NCBI GenBank assembly: GCA_905250025.1
Contig: CAJNOJ010000002.1
Location: 434,001-498,000, forward strand
DNA: 64,000 nucleotides
From: Adineta ricciae
Taxonomy: Eukaryota > Rotifera > Eurotatoria > Adinetida > Adinetidae
Reading direction: 5' to 3'
The number at the start of each line of letters is the position of its first letter. The first letter of the stretch is position 1. The notes beneath the pieces are model-generated. The model was not told where the DNA came from. It saw only the letters and a list, made by a program, of their open reading frames with translations, and did not search any database. Of the stretch, positions 1 through 11,976 are shown piece by piece. Position numbers and translations under genes: made by a program.

Positions 1-2568
1 ACTTTATTTTGAGTTTTACACAGGTATAAGATGCCAGTTGTTGTTTAATAATTGTTTCGCAGCTGTCAAACGTTGAGGACCATTGCAATTGGCTGATACG
101 TAATGCTGTTTACTAAGCAAAATCAATTCTAGTAGACATACGCCAAAATACTGTAAATCACGTTGACATGCATTGAGAAATGCCGATTTAAACTTCGCTG
201 CCTAAATATTCAACAACTAAACGAACGAATTCAAAAGGTTTTCTTCCAATTACTCGATGATTAACACTTGGAGTTGGTAATCGGCTAAAAGATATCGAAG
301 TTAACATAAGCAGTTGTTCGATTGCATCCAAATGTGAAAATGTTTCGTGTAATTCGTTAGCTAAGGAGATCGATTCACTCAATCGACTACTGCTTCCACT
401 GGATTGTGTTCTACTCAAATCGATTCTTCAAAGAGCAAATGAAACTTTCCAGAGAAATTAAACCTTAATTTTCTGGTTTGTTCGTCGTCGAGTATTGTCG
501 CATGACGCGTGGATGGCGACGAAGGAGAATTATCAGTCATTTGACGAGTCGACGAAAGAAAACGCGGCGGATCTGAATGAATAGAACAATTGTTTAGAAA
601 AAGTTTTGGCTTCGAATTGTGAAAATTTTTATTACGAGGCTTGAGAAATAGTTGAACAATTCCACCACTACGTAAATCTTCGTGATGGTCAACTAATGGC
701 AGACAAACGTTTTTCGCTCCAACTGCACTTTCACCAGTTAACTAGAACGAATTATGAGACGACGAAAGTGCTGAGAAAACTCAACGAACTTTGTGACCAA
801 AGATTAAATCGATCCAAAGGTGAAGATTTTCTGATATTTCACGACTTTCTAATAATTGCCGATGTTTTTCAACGAATTCCTCTAGATAGGAGAGTCGCAC
901 GAATTGCATAAATGCTTCTCTCGTGAAGAAATGCTTACCTGGACTTGAACACCAGTCAGGCACCAGTAAATCCGGCAAATCTTCATGAATTGATTGAAAC
1001 AACGAAGAATCATAGAAGAATTCCGGTATACACTCTTCAGGGGTCCAAAAATACAATCGTCCAATGGATGATGGATATTCATTTGGTACCCAAATCGAAC
1101 GAACATTCTTAAAGCAACAAAAAAAAACACTAACTTGCAGACAAAAACACAGAACTTGCCATATCTTACTTCACATAAAACACGTTTTTCTGTTCGTCGT
1201 GATTTGTAAACATAATATGTAATAGATGAAAGGTGTTCACTTAAATGATGTGGTACAATATTTGTTGCGGTTGATATTGATGTCGAATAGTAATTATAAG
1301 TTAAATCAAGTTGAGCGTCACCTTGATACAAGAAAAAAAGAGAACAATGAAACATCTAAAGACAACAAGCAAGTTTTGCAACCTTTATTCAATCGATATT
1401 TGGATTGTGATAAATCTCGAAGATTACATGTTGCACTCGTAAAATCGTTGATCCAAGGAAATATTAGATGGTGATTAGGATCATGAAATTTTCTTCCTGC
1501 TAGTGCATTCAATATCAGTAGATAATCAAAGTTCGATACATGACCAAGTTGCCATTGTTTGATCAATTCAACAATATCAATATGTGTTCGGCAATAAGTT
1601 TCATAACGATGTTCGACATGATAAACAGGTGAATGAGATATCGCACTTGCTGTTGTTGATGGGGATACAGATGTGGTCGTCCATGTTGTTACTACTGATG
1701 GTTCGTCATGATGACTAGATGCATGAGGCTTTTGTTTCGAGGTTGATGGATGTGACATACTATTCGTTCGTGACGTCGGCTTTGATGATGGATAACCATG
1801 ATGATCTTCCTCGAGATGATTTGTTCCACTTCCAGAAGCGAAATCAATCGTTGCTAAACAAGAGTGAAAACGAGGTTTTAGCTGTATCCAATAGCGTTCG
1901 TTAATATGAATATCTGTTAATTGAATGGGACCACAACTGAGACCACATTGATGTATAAACGAGATAGTTTTAAGTAGTTGGTATGTAATAAACAAAAGAC
2001 GTAAATGGCAACCGTCGATAGCGTACGAAGAGTAAGTCGAAAGATCTCGAAGTGTATGCGACCACGATTCATAAGTTAACAAAAGAGTCTGCTGATTCAA
2101 AGTATAATTTTCTAAAGCAATAGAATGTGAACACAGGCAAACGATGATCTTTGCGCGACATACTCAAAGGAAATAAGTTCGCTGTTTGTGATAGGTATAC
2201 ATTCGTATTTGGTTGATCAACATTGTATAGAAGTTCAATAGCTGCTAATAACGCATCTGCATGAGACTAAAGAACAAGAAATTGAAATATGTTTCTTTAC
2301 TGAATGAAACGAATACGAACGCATTTTATTGTTGTGTCCGTTTCATTTTGAAAGAGTGGAAGGTATAAATTTCTGTAAATATGTCGCTCATACCACTGTA
2401 AAATTGTCCGTAAAGATGCATTTTCGCTCAATTGTTCCTCCGCGATATCATCCGCAAGTTTGCTAGAAGTACAAATCGCATGACAATCATATAGTCTTTC
2501 ATTTCTATCATTGCTTACATGAGAAACGGCCCATCTTGAAGAGAAATTCTCTCCGTGACATTCGACAT
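1..2568 (-). CDS. WDR81: WDR81 homologue, BEACH-domain protein (3' partial)
   Basis: Endosomal BEACH/WD40 protein; in animals WDR81 with WDR91 controls endosomal PI3P and aggrephagy. Reading leftward from the ATG at 2566-2568, joined exons give an N-terminal part ([19 protein letters not shown]), then a stretch that aligns with vertebrate WDR81 ([20 protein letters not shown]), the BEACH core ([44 protein letters not shown]), [20 protein letters not shown], and the signature [20 protein letters not shown] followed by [17 protein letters not shown]. After BEACH come [11 protein letters not shown] and GGIVQLF, also WDR81-like, and a linker. Introns are about 50 nt. The C-terminal WD40 repeats must lie left of position 1. 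A Ser/His-rich insert sits inside the BEACH-preceding segment. Identification is firm; the first two exon joins are less sure. Confidence 0.88.
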
Positions 2569-2644
2569 TCAGTTATTTAATTCTATGTTGAGAAACAGAA
2601 AAAGAAGTTAGAAAATATCTCGAAAAAGAATATCTGATTGAATA

Positions 2645-2650
2645 TTTATT
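2645..2650 (-). terminator. Candidate poly(A) signal of TDP1
   Basis: AATAAA on the minus strand about 65 nt past the TDP1 stop codon. Confidence 0.4.
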
Positions 2651-2713
2651 AATCTGGTTTAATTGAATACAAAAAAAAGGGAAACGAATTCACAAGAGAT
2701 TGAGTGCACAAAG

Positions 2714-5015
2714 TTAGCCACTGGGATCCCACATATTTCCATGAGAATCCGGTTGATTTTTGTAGGCGACATCAACTATCCATGGTTTGTCTAAACAAAA
2801 AGTCAAATGTTGAGTGTCTGGAAACATCTGATTAAACATACCTGTTGATTGATACTTCACAGGGGGTAAATCGTAAGGAATAGGAAATGCTGGTGAGTCT
2901 GATATAGAAAATACTGATTGCGAAAATTGTTTGGGTATGAATAAAACGCCGATTTCATATCTAGGAAGTTGTAATCAATGACAATTTGACTTTTTTTCTT
3001 CGAAACAACTACTTACGATCGGATCATCAATTGTGTATTATTCTTCTCTAACACACCCCACGCTAAATGAGATTAATTTTTCAAAGTTAATCTGCTGATT
3101 TAAGTAAGAAAGTGCAGACCAGCTTTCGATAGATTTGCGCTTGTAACTAAAAACCATAGAAGTTGTTTGTATTGGTCATTTGCAGCTCGTAAATATGTTT
3201 TGATATGTGGAGAAGCTCGACTACGTTGACGATGATCCGCTTTCCACTGACTAAAGATATCCTTGCACAAAATTTCTTCGCTGAACATGGACTCACTGAA
3301 GAAAATTGACCAGCCAACCTTGTTTCATTGCATTTTGTATGTTCTAATCGAAAGATAAGCTTCTCGATGTCGATGAAACACGAATAACTTACATAAGGCA
3401 AACTTCCACCAGCCATGTAACCTTCGAGTGACGTACGAACATTTTCAACCGATGGATAGATCAATTTTAATTCAGGAGATTCTAAAGCCGATGAACTGAG
3501 CTGTTTAAGTGAAGTGAGAAATTCTTTCGTTAGCCAAGAATTGGCAGTTGCGCCCAATGATCCGATACTGGAAAACTTCAATAAATAAACAAAATTTTTA
3601 CTCATGTCGAAAATCAGGTAAAACAGACTTGTCCAACAATCGGTGCTAATGAATACTGTGCGTCGTTTTCTAGACCACTATATGTTTTCAAAGTCTAGAG
3701 AAATCATGATGAATGCTGGTGTTTACTTTCGAAATCAATGATTTATACCTGTCGGAGCTTTAAATGACCAAATTTATTCATATCGGGACCGGTATGACGA
3801 CCAGGTACAGAACCAATCAGATGTACACTGATGAAATATTGCTTCTATTTCTATTCGACGATATGCTTTGTTTGACTTACTTAATATTACTAAAATCGTG
3901 TTCTGTGATGGTTTTTAACCAAAATTGCAATTGCTTAGCACGATATCGTTCAACATATTGAATTAGATCCTTCTTAAAATTTGTTTTGCATTCTTCTGTC
4001 CTATCATTTAGCTTCGGACAAATAGGACTTATCCAAATGCTATATGAAAAATAACGAATAATCACATATTGACATGATTCTTACGAATTACCCTTGAGTT
4101 TTTTGTTTCCAATCTTGTTCAATAAGGTTCGCTGTATGGATAACAATGCGTAGACCAGTTTCATACAATAAAAACATCATTTTCGTATGATGTGTTCCAT
4201 ATGGTATATCGAGACGAGCTGGGCACAATTCAATTTGTGGATACGGTGATGATTGAAGTTTCATCGAATGATTATCATGTCGTGAATCGCCATAAACAAT
4301 CAATAATGGTTTAAGTCTGGAATCGTACAAAATATTTAACCAAAAAAAAACAAGAACAGGCGAATTCTTACCGAAATTCGGATGGATATTGTTCGAGAAT
4401 GAACTCAATATCGAACATGTAATTAAATTGTGCCGAACGCACAAGTTGTCCATGTTGTGTGGAAAGAATTTCTATAAAAAAAAACGAAACTTGGCTTTAC
4501 GCGAAGATATCTTCGATAATTATGATCTACCTTTGAAACTCATCGCGTTCGCTTGATTGTGTATGTTCGGGATACCATGAACCGTTGTCAGGAAAAAGCG
4601 AAAAGGCTCACTTTGTTCAAGCTTTTCAATAGGAGATAAATTTTTACTGGTCGATGCTTTTTCACGGGCAGCTAAAAAATAAACTGAGCAATAAGAACAA
4701 GAATCTCAAGTACAAATGAATGCTTATAGACGTGTTAAGTGTGTCATAAAACAAGCGCACGATTCTCAAAAGATGTCAAGGTAGCAAAGACAATTTACGG
4801 GGATGATCGTATTCAGCTGTATGTAATGGGTTCTTCTGTCGATAGCATGCTTCGCCGTATTCACAAAGCTTTTTGGCTGGACGATTTTCATTAAGAAAAA
4901 TTGGAGTTGCGTCTTTACTTGTTGTAGATGATGATGCAGCGTCGTCTTTTTTCTGCTTTTTCGTTTCATTATCATCATTCAAAACTGTAGACGATGTTCG
5001 TTTATTCGTCGTCAT
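2714..5015 (-). CDS. TDP1: Tyrosyl-DNA phosphodiesterase 1 with N-terminal PBZ zinc finger
   Basis: Repairs DNA 3' ends blocked by a trapped topoisomerase I tyrosine, in the nucleus. Both phospholipase-D-like HKN motifs are present: first [13 protein letters not shown] with [17 protein letters not shown], second SPHIKTYLR with VTSANLSKA. Other family blocks: [31 protein letters not shown], and the C-terminus [11 protein letters not shown]. The first exon encodes a lysine-rich, probably nuclear-localising stretch (ETKKQKKDD) and then [22 protein letters not shown]-type residues (4806-4880), the C-x5-C-x6-H-x5-H pattern of a PBZ finger that binds poly(ADP-ribose). I chose the ATG at 5013-5015 (MTTNKRTSS); an in-frame ATG at 5049-5051 would add twelve residues. 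About eight short introns. Confidence 0.92.
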
Positions 5016-5077
5016 TTTCGAAATCTGAAAATTCGCCAACTTAATGATCAAACAACAAAAAGAGGAGTATTTGTCAA

Positions 5078-5370
5078 TTATTGTAAATAAGATAACAATA
5101 AAAATGAACGTATTGAAAAAGTAAATTTCTTTGTTATGAAACTTAGTTCATAGTGCGACCGATCATCTGCCGACCAAATTTGTTGTAAATACCAGAATGT
5201 CGTGCCAATATATACAAGTAGCAACACGCTGACAAATAAATGGTAGAAAATGAGAACGAGAATTTTCACGAAAGATATCTTCGATGTTTTTTCATGATGA
5301 TCTTTCTAAATACGAAAGAAAGATTTGTCATGATCGAGAAAGAACTCTGCTTTACTTGTTCGAGGTCCAT
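5078..5370 (-). CDS. Small single-pass membrane protein, unknown
   Basis: Not recognised. A first exon of five codons (ATG at 5368-5370, MDLEQ) joins in frame across a roughly 54-nt intron with donor GTAAAG and acceptor TATTTAG to a second exon reading KDHHEKTSKISFVKILVLIF, then HLFVSVLLLVYIGTTFWYLQ and a polar tail ending LLLSYLQ before a stop at 5078. About 79 residues: charged short N-terminus, one transmembrane helix, short C-terminal part. The topology faintly recalls the start of Na/K-ATPase beta subunits, but nothing else supports that. Transcribed the same way as TDP1, 62 bp upstream of it. The clean splice signals are the only evidence that it is real. Confidence 0.42.
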
Positions 5371-7161
5371 GAGATTCCGATTTTTAACCGATTACGATGT
5401 TGTTTAGGCAATTTCAACAATTTCTCGACGCTTGTTTGCAGAAACACTTCTACCAAGGAACATTCATTTTGAATTGGTAAACAAAAGCACACGCATTTTT
5501 CTTCCAACGACAATCTCTCACCGTCTCGTTCTTTCTCTCGTTTTTCTCTTCTATGAAATACCCTGATTTATTTTCTCTAGTACGTATAATAGAAGTAAAG
5601 GACATGTACCTCAGGGCGTATGAGGTGAGAATAGCTCAATTCAGAAACATGCACAAATATACGGCCGATTAGGCAAAAGACGACCCAACATCAACGAAGG
5701 GATTTCAAGCAAAATAATTCATACCTATCGAAAATGTTTGTTTAAGGTGCATAGAAAAATCATTCGCAGTAAAGTCTATAAATAACGCAAATGAAGTAAA
5801 AAAAATTGATTATTTCTACTGTAAGTCAAGCAAGCAAAATAGATTTTTGATCGGTGACAGAGACATATGCAAACCTTACACTTATCGAAGTGAGTATCGA
5901 AAGATCCTTTATTTAAACAGTACTACTGACTTCGAGAAAAATGTTTTTCTTTTCATACATAAAAAAATCATACGTAATATAGAAATTTTGAGACAGATAC
6001 TCGATACTGCACGATAAATATTCCCACGGTTTGCTTTCTGTACACGTAGACATACAAAGCACATTTTATTTGAAAGATTGTTAAACTGAATATTTTTCCT
6101 TCACTAGGTAATCTTTCTTTCGAGTACATTACTTTTTCTTTCATCCACGAAAAGCAGAGCTCTTTCTGGAAGTCAACAGTCGTCTTAAAAAGGATGTGTC
6201 AAGACATATACTCTTAAATGTAAAGTGTTTATAGACATCCCTACGATCGGTAGGAAAACGACTTTGTTTGCCCAATTCTTAATGGAAGCATTCACTTCCT
6301 TCTTCTTCGCCTGCATTCAATCTGTACATGGACATTGAAAACGTACATATTTAAAGAACTGGAGTCAATTTTCATATGTTCTCAAAATGGAAGGTTATTA
6401 CAGAACGGATCTCATAACCTAAATGTAAGTAAATCTTGTCAAGAGAAGTGAGTAAAAACGCATGCTGAGACACAATAATCCATGTTTTTTTATTGACATT
6501 CTTTCATACACAATTCAATTCATCAAAATCGATTTATTTTAATGGAAGAAAGTTGCCATAGACTATTAAATACGTCACTATGCGCACATTGCTCTCAGGA
6601 AGAGTTCGAATATAAAAGTACATAGCGAAGCCTACGCGACTTCCACCTGGTCAACTTCGCCCATTCTCTAATTGAGAATATAATAACAGACTTGCATGAC
6701 GCCATTTTTGAAAAGAAAACCTCTAAATCTCTGTCTAATGGTGGCGAGATGTCAAACTAAACTACAACTATCAAACATACATCCATGCAAATTTCTATTG
6801 GAATCCTATAAAAGTATACTTTACTTTTAAAAAGTACTTACGTTTTTGTGTTGCATTTTTGTTTCGTAATTGCAGAGAAATTATGATCTAACCTTGACAG
6901 AAAATAAATACGATATAAGTGAGAAATGTTCTATTTCAAGTGATCTAAAGATAAAATATGTTCATTTATTATTGCAAGAAAAAATTATTGTTAATCACAA
7001 AAATTAGTTCGTATCAAGTTCAAAGAGAAAGACAATTGCAATGACAATCACAGTTTACAGACGATATGCGTTGAGAATCACTAACTAAGAGACGAGACTA
7101 GAGCTGAGAAAAATAATCAAAATGAGATTGACAAATCAACGGACGAAAACGAGATTTTGTT
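5371..7161. other. Gene-free interval, 1.8 kb
   Basis: AT-rich sequence with stops in all frames. The part near 5500-5600 is pyrimidine-rich. I see no coding exon, RNA gene or repeat array; the promoter of the small gene at 5078-5370 is expected at its left end and the MESD 3' UTR at its right end. Confidence 0.5.
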
Positions 7162-7910
7162 TCACAGTTCCTTCTTTTTCAGTTTATCATCTTCCTATTT
7201 AAAAAAAAAGGAACTATAAATATAGACGTTTCATCAATAAGTTTCGACATACCGTAGCACCTTTGCCATAATAGGGACGGTTATCAATGGTGACTTCCTT
7301 ACAACGTTCTTGTTGTACAAGAAAATCTTTGATTTCGAATGCTTGAGATCCATCGTTCAAGACAAGTAAAATCCGATTATCATCAATGACATGTCTAGAA
7401 CAGAATGGCAGGTTGTTGGTGTTTTATATTGAATATCAATTTACCGAGTAACATCATATAACGCATTTTTCAAACCCCACCACCAGATTTGAGTGATTTC
7501 TTCTGTTTCGCGACGTGTTGGTGAGCCTGAAACGGTTGCAAACATCATTAATGTTTGTCCTTGTTTGGAAACTTTCATGATGTGTTCAGGTTGTTTGCCA
7601 ACGAGATCTTCTGGACGAATCATTGGACGAGGTTTTCGAAGGAAATAATCATGTCGTTCATCATCGGGCAAAACATCTTCATCGTTATCCTGTGCAATGA
7701 AGAACGTGGAAACTTCGTTTGGTCATTGTACAACAGAATTCGACTTACCTCCCATTCTTCGAACAAACTATCTACATCTCGGTCAGTATAGTCACGCGGA
7801 TCTTTTTTCATGTGTGTTTTTTCGCGTTTAAATCCATCATCACCCGCATGAATACGAGCAAATGTATAAAATAATACGAAAATCGTAAGGAAAAAGTAGG
7901 AGTAATTCAT
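7162..7910 (-). CDS. MESD: LRP chaperone MESD (Boca)
   Basis: ER chaperone that folds the beta-propeller/EGF modules of LDL-receptor-family proteins, including the Wnt co-receptor LRP5/6. Signal peptide MNYSYFFLTIFVLFYTFARI, then KKDPRDYTDRDVDSLFEEWE, a short acidic linker, PDDERHDYFLRKP, and the core QGQTLMMFATVSGSPTRRET followed by EEITQIWWWGLKNA and NDGSQAFEIKDFLVQQERCK. All these are diagnostic of MESD. The last exon encodes EDDKLKKKEL, so the protein ends in KKEL where human MESD ends in REDL; a C-terminal ER-retention-type tetrapeptide is plausible. Three short introns. Start set by the signal peptide and in-frame ATG at 7908-7910. Confidence 0.95.
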
Positions 7911-8513
7911 TTGACGTTTGTTATTTTGATATGGTATGTCTTGTTCAGAAGAAAATATTTTGTGTTATTACTCCTGTCTAAGGTAAGGACACATCATGAC
8001 ACGCGACGCTATTCAATAGGATGAGAGGAGTCTTGATTGAAGTAAAATTTTGTCCAATGAAAAAATATTTTTCAGCAAGTGTTCATGTGCAGCAATGACA
8101 TCTAGATTGAGCAAAGAAAAACGATACATCATGTATTTTTGTGCGTATGGTTTCGAATATGAAAAAGAATTTGATAATAAGTCAATATGCGCGTATTATT
8201 GTAATGTATTTCAATGATAGTGCAGAGATGGAATCTCGTACTCAAGAGATTAGGCAAATTTGTTCATCCTATATGTATGTAAAGTAACGAAGGGTAGGTG
8301 TGAACCAATACGTGAGAATGGAAATTACTAGAATTCATTGTTTTTACGAAACAAGGAACTAGATGTGTTTTGATAATGTTGCTTTACTGTTAAATTACAG
8401 AAGGAGAGAGACTTTGTCTGATAACAAAAGATATGCGTAGTGTAAAATGATGACGAAATCAAACATTTACTCTTATTCTTTATACGACTACGTAGGTTTT
8501 CTTGTCGATCGAA
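7911..8513. promoter_or_regulatory. Divergent intergenic region
   Basis: About 600 bp between the MESD start (minus) and the proline-rich repeat gene (plus), so it should hold both promoters. AT-rich; no TATA box or repeat stands out. Confidence 0.4.
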
Positions 8514-9401
8514 ATGGCCGATGCATCTAGTGTAGCAGAAATTAAAAAGAAATTCGATGGAAAGCGTGTAATGGTAATAGGTTCACCGAAAATGCCAATT
8601 GTTCGTAAGGAACCATCAGTGGATTCGTCGGATTCTGAAAGATTGACACAGTCGAGATCAAACGATTTACGTCGAACGTCTGGTACGTTCTCTTGTCTAC
8701 GATATGACGAAGTAATTGATTCCTCTTTTTATCTAGAAGACATAAATGCACCAGCATTCGAACCAACTAATAATGAAGCAACATTCGCCCGAGTTCTGCC
8801 CCAAGGACCAAATACTCTCAGGCATGCAAACAAACAAGATATTCCACTGCCAGCTTCGGCTAACCGAAATCGAAATGAAGATGAACATTGTCAATCATCA
8901 GCTGACTCAGTTCATGCAATTACTTCTCAAAATGCAAACCATAGCACTGGCTTTAAAAAAGCGCCTGTTCCTTTGCCGCCCAGAGCTAATCGTAATTGTA
9001 CCGGAAATACACAGGATTCTATTACAGATCCACTTATGTCCGATAACGCACAACCTTCGACTATTCTAAAGAAGCCAATCGTTCCTTTACCTGCCTCTAG
9101 TCATCAAGGGATCAATGACGAAATGTCAAGTTCAACAATGCCTTCTGTAGCAAAAAAACCTCCTGTTCCTCTGCCAGGTCTTGCCGACCAAATTCAAACA
9201 AACAATATTCATTGTCAATCATTAAGTGTCACTCTAGATTCTTTATTACCGTCGAGATGTATGTTCTACGAATTGGACAATACAATTGACGATTATCAAC
9301 GAACAGATGCTCGAACAATAGTTTTTTCAAAGCAAAAACCACCTATGCCGAAAATGACGAAAGATGAAGTTCATAGTCTTCAACGATATTTAAATACATA
9401 A
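8514..9401 (+). CDS. Proline-rich tandem-repeat adaptor-like protein
   Basis: Not assigned to a family. A single exon of 295 codons from ATG 8514 (MADASSVAEIKKKFDGKRVM); the open frame extends 12 bases further upstream without an ATG. Hydrophilic, no signal peptide or membrane helix. The middle holds four imperfect repeats spaced about 35-40 residues apart, each ending in a proline block: QDIPLPASANRN, KKAPVPLPPRANRN, KKPIVPLPASSHQ, KKPPVPLPGLADQ. Such PxPxP blocks after paired lysines suggest docking of SH3-like or other proline-binding domains, but they are not classical PxxP motifs. The C-terminal 70 residues are non-repetitive (CMFYELDNTIDDYQ), with a last KQKPPMPKMTK block. A poly(A) signal follows within 30 bases. 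Probably a cytoplasmic adaptor; function unknown. Confidence 0.75.
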   Translation: MADASSVAEIKKKFDGKRVMVIGSPKMPIVRKEPSVDSSDSERLTQSRSNDLRRTSGTFSCLRYDEVIDSSFYLEDINAPAFEPTNNEATFARVLPQGPNTLRHANKQDIPLPASANRNRNEDEHCQSSADSVHAITSQNANHSTGFKKAPVPLPPRANRNCTGNTQDSITDPLMSDNAQPSTILKKPIVPLPASSHQGINDEMSSSTMPSVAKKPPVPLPGLADQIQTNNIHCQSLSVTLDSLLPSRCMFYELDNTIDDYQRTDARTIVFSKQKPPMPKMTKDEVHSLQRYLNT

Positions 9402-9423
9402 CAAAACGAACAAAGATGTGCGT

Positions 9424-9431
9424 ATAAATAA
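9424..9431 (+). terminator. Poly(A) signal of proline-rich gene
   Basis: AATAAA overlapping ATAAATAAAA, roughly 25 nt after the stop codon. Confidence 0.5.
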
Positions 9432-9712
9432 AAGGAAAAAAAGACGACAAATGTTCTTTTTTTCTCGGTATACATACGAGTGCAGTGATCTACCCTATTG
9501 AAATGAAAAAGAATAAAGAAAAGAGACGCTTGATAGAAGAGGCAAAGGAAAAAAATCGAACGGAGATATAAAAGAAAAATGAATTTCTAAGATACGGATA
9601 TTTTAAAAAGCATTGCATACTTTTTTTCTGCATTTCAATATTGTCTTCCGGATATAACGTTCTGTGTTAATTGTGCAATTAATGGGAATGTTGATGGATA
9701 TTAAATATATGT

Positions 9713-9729
9713 TTTATATATATATATAT
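9713..9729. repeat. (TA)n microsatellite
   Basis: Short alternating TA tract in the 3' region between convergent genes. Confidence 0.8.
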
Positions 9730-10052
9730 TTGTTTTAATGAACATTATCCCTGAGTTGACTAAATGACGAGAATGTGAAAGGAACATACGCGTGTCATCC
9801 ATCCGTAATTGTTCCCATACGCGAGAAGGTCAGCGATAGTTACCGTTTGTAGTTCTTCATCTATATGTTGTGATGGGTATGTTCCATTTATGTAAACATA
9901 GCTGTTCATCAGTAATGCAATTATGTAAAGGAGAAGACGAAGAAACCGAGATAGTTCCTTTTCTTGTGTTCACCGGCTAAGTTTTCAAACGCAAGAAGGG
10001 GAAGGAGAAGGGTAGAAAGAGAGAAGAAATGAAAGTTTTGTGTTTTAGTTTC

Positions 10053-10083
10053 TTTGTTTGTTTGTTTGTTTAGTTTTTTTTTT
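10053..10083. repeat. (TTTG)n tract followed by T run
   Basis: About five TTTG units and then a run of about ten T, just past the 3' end of the leucine-rich gene. Confidence 0.8.
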
Positions 10084-10123
10084 GCATTGAAAGACTTGTA
10101 ACAAGATTAGAAAGCGACGAAAT

Positions 10124-11976
10124 CTAAACATTTGAGTTATTTGGTTGAACTACTTGGAATCCAGCTTTGTTGTAACGTTGCGACGGACGAAAATGAAAAA
10201 ACCAAATGATTATGCCAACGATAAGTAAAACAAGAATTGTAATACATATCAGCGACAATGCTATCCATTTTAACGTTTCATTTCTTAATATTAATCGCCG
10301 TTCTTCGTAAGTTTTGCCTCCGACAGTTGAAGGATTCCCATTATCATCGTAATCGTCTGTCGGTATTGCATTTGGATCGATTGGTTTATTCGCTTTCAAT
10401 GCTGATGTTTGAGAGTCCTTGGAGAGAAAAAAAAGAGACAGACAAAGAAATGCACACGCACAGTCGTTAAATTCAATTATTACTCGTATATGTGAATGAG
10501 GTAATTCACTTTGATCATGTTTATCATTTGTTTGTGATGGATGTCGATGAACATAAGATGGCATTGGATGCGTTGAGAACAATCCATCATTATCATCATC
10601 TGTTGTCTTTTCTCTCGGCGGTATACGGAAATTCTTCACAATGTTACATTCACTTAATTGACAACGTTCTTGTTGATTATCTGAACATAGATCTGTGTAC
10701 GTTTGATCAGGTTTCTTATCTAAGATTGTTAATATGAAATCGTGTATACAATCACAATATTCGGCTTGGGGTGGCAGAATTGTCATTGTTGGATTTGCTT
10801 TTTGTTGTTTGGCAATATACCGTGCGAGAACGCATCGCGATGATGGATATAATTGGTCGAGGATTACTTTTGATGCATCGAAACGTGTCAAATAGTTCAA
10901 CTCGTCCAGTGAATGTTCGGTGAGATGACGTGTATTCGGACCAAGAGTAAACGATTGTATACGAGATGCATGTTGAAATGTATGATCTAATGAGGAAAGA
11001 TAAATAAAGAAACAGATGTTAGTTGAATACCTTTAAGTGTTTCAGCATCAAGTTCAATTGTTTCAAGGCCGGTCAAGTATTGAAAACCATCAAATGAACG
11101 GTTATCGAAGAAGAATTTCGGACGAACTAAATGCAATCCGTACAAATTCCGATAGTTGGTAAACGATGAAGCATTCAGCTTTCGCGCTTCATGCGCTTCG
11201 ATAATCATTGAACGCACGGGATAATCAGGAAATTCTTCACTGGACACTGTCTCGACCATTTTGGTGAATTTCGCTAGACGAATTTTACCATTGAAATTCA
11301 TTTTCGCTGTCTCATTACTTCGCGGTGTGCAACCTGGAAAAAGCAACAAAAATACATTCGCTGTTCGAGTTGTTTTCTTTGTTTTACCTTCAATTGTCAA
11401 ATCATTAATATTTGTGTTATTAAATATTTCCTCGAACGAATACGGTTCGACTGATGAACTATGCAGAAACATCTGATCAACCTTTATGTGATGAAATGCC
11501 ATGGGTGAGAAGGTAATTCGACCATTGGATGTTAATTCTAATGTGAATGTGGTTTTAAGATCGGATTTATCGCCAAATAATTCATAGAAAGAATAGTCTT
11601 CGAATTGTAATTGAAGAAAATTATGAAACGATAAGGTGATTTTGATCGATGATTTCGGTTTATTTCCTGTTAAAGAAGTTGTTCGAGGAAACAGATGAGA
11701 TAATTCATTAATAAACATTGATCTAACGATGAATTCTTTATCATAAAATGTTAAATGAATCGAGTCGAACGAGCGAGTCGTTTGTCTGATCGCATTCGTT
11801 AATTTTATTGTTGAATTTATTGTTTTATTGAAATTATTACATATCAAATGTTCACTTTCACCATGGAAAGATGTATGACATTCACATAACATATTCTCGA
11901 GAATATCGCACGGTGTACATTGAACATATGTAACAAATAGAAGAAGACAAAGCGATATCGAGATTTGATGAGTCAT
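10124..11976 (-). CDS. Leucine-rich type I membrane glycoprotein, uncharacterised
   Basis: Signal peptide (MTHQISISLCLLLFVTYVQC), then a cysteine cluster CTPCDILENMLCECHT that looks like an LRR N-terminal cap, a long LRR-like ectodomain with several N-glycosylation sequons, and a second cysteine cluster (YCDCIHDF, QERCQLSEC) like a C-terminal cap. One membrane helix (WIALSLICITILVLLIVGII) precedes a short cytoplasmic tail ending QPNNSNV. Introns of about 50-70 nt lie near 10400-10470, 10985-11030 and 11335-11385. All three stay open when read through, so raw reading frames overstate the protein there. The repeats are too divergent to name a family; a cell-surface adhesion or receptor role is inference. 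Confidence 0.75.

Larger units (their letters stand above)
9402..10123. other. Convergent intergenic region
   Basis: About 720 bp between the 3' ends of the plus-strand proline-rich gene and the minus-strand leucine-rich gene. Holds the two UTRs, a TA dinucleotide run and a TTTG tetranucleotide run; no coding sequence seen. Confidence 0.5.

Noticed and set aside
5284-5472. 62-codon plus-strand frame
   Set aside because: Antisense to the small membrane-protein gene and its upstream region; no start context or domain.
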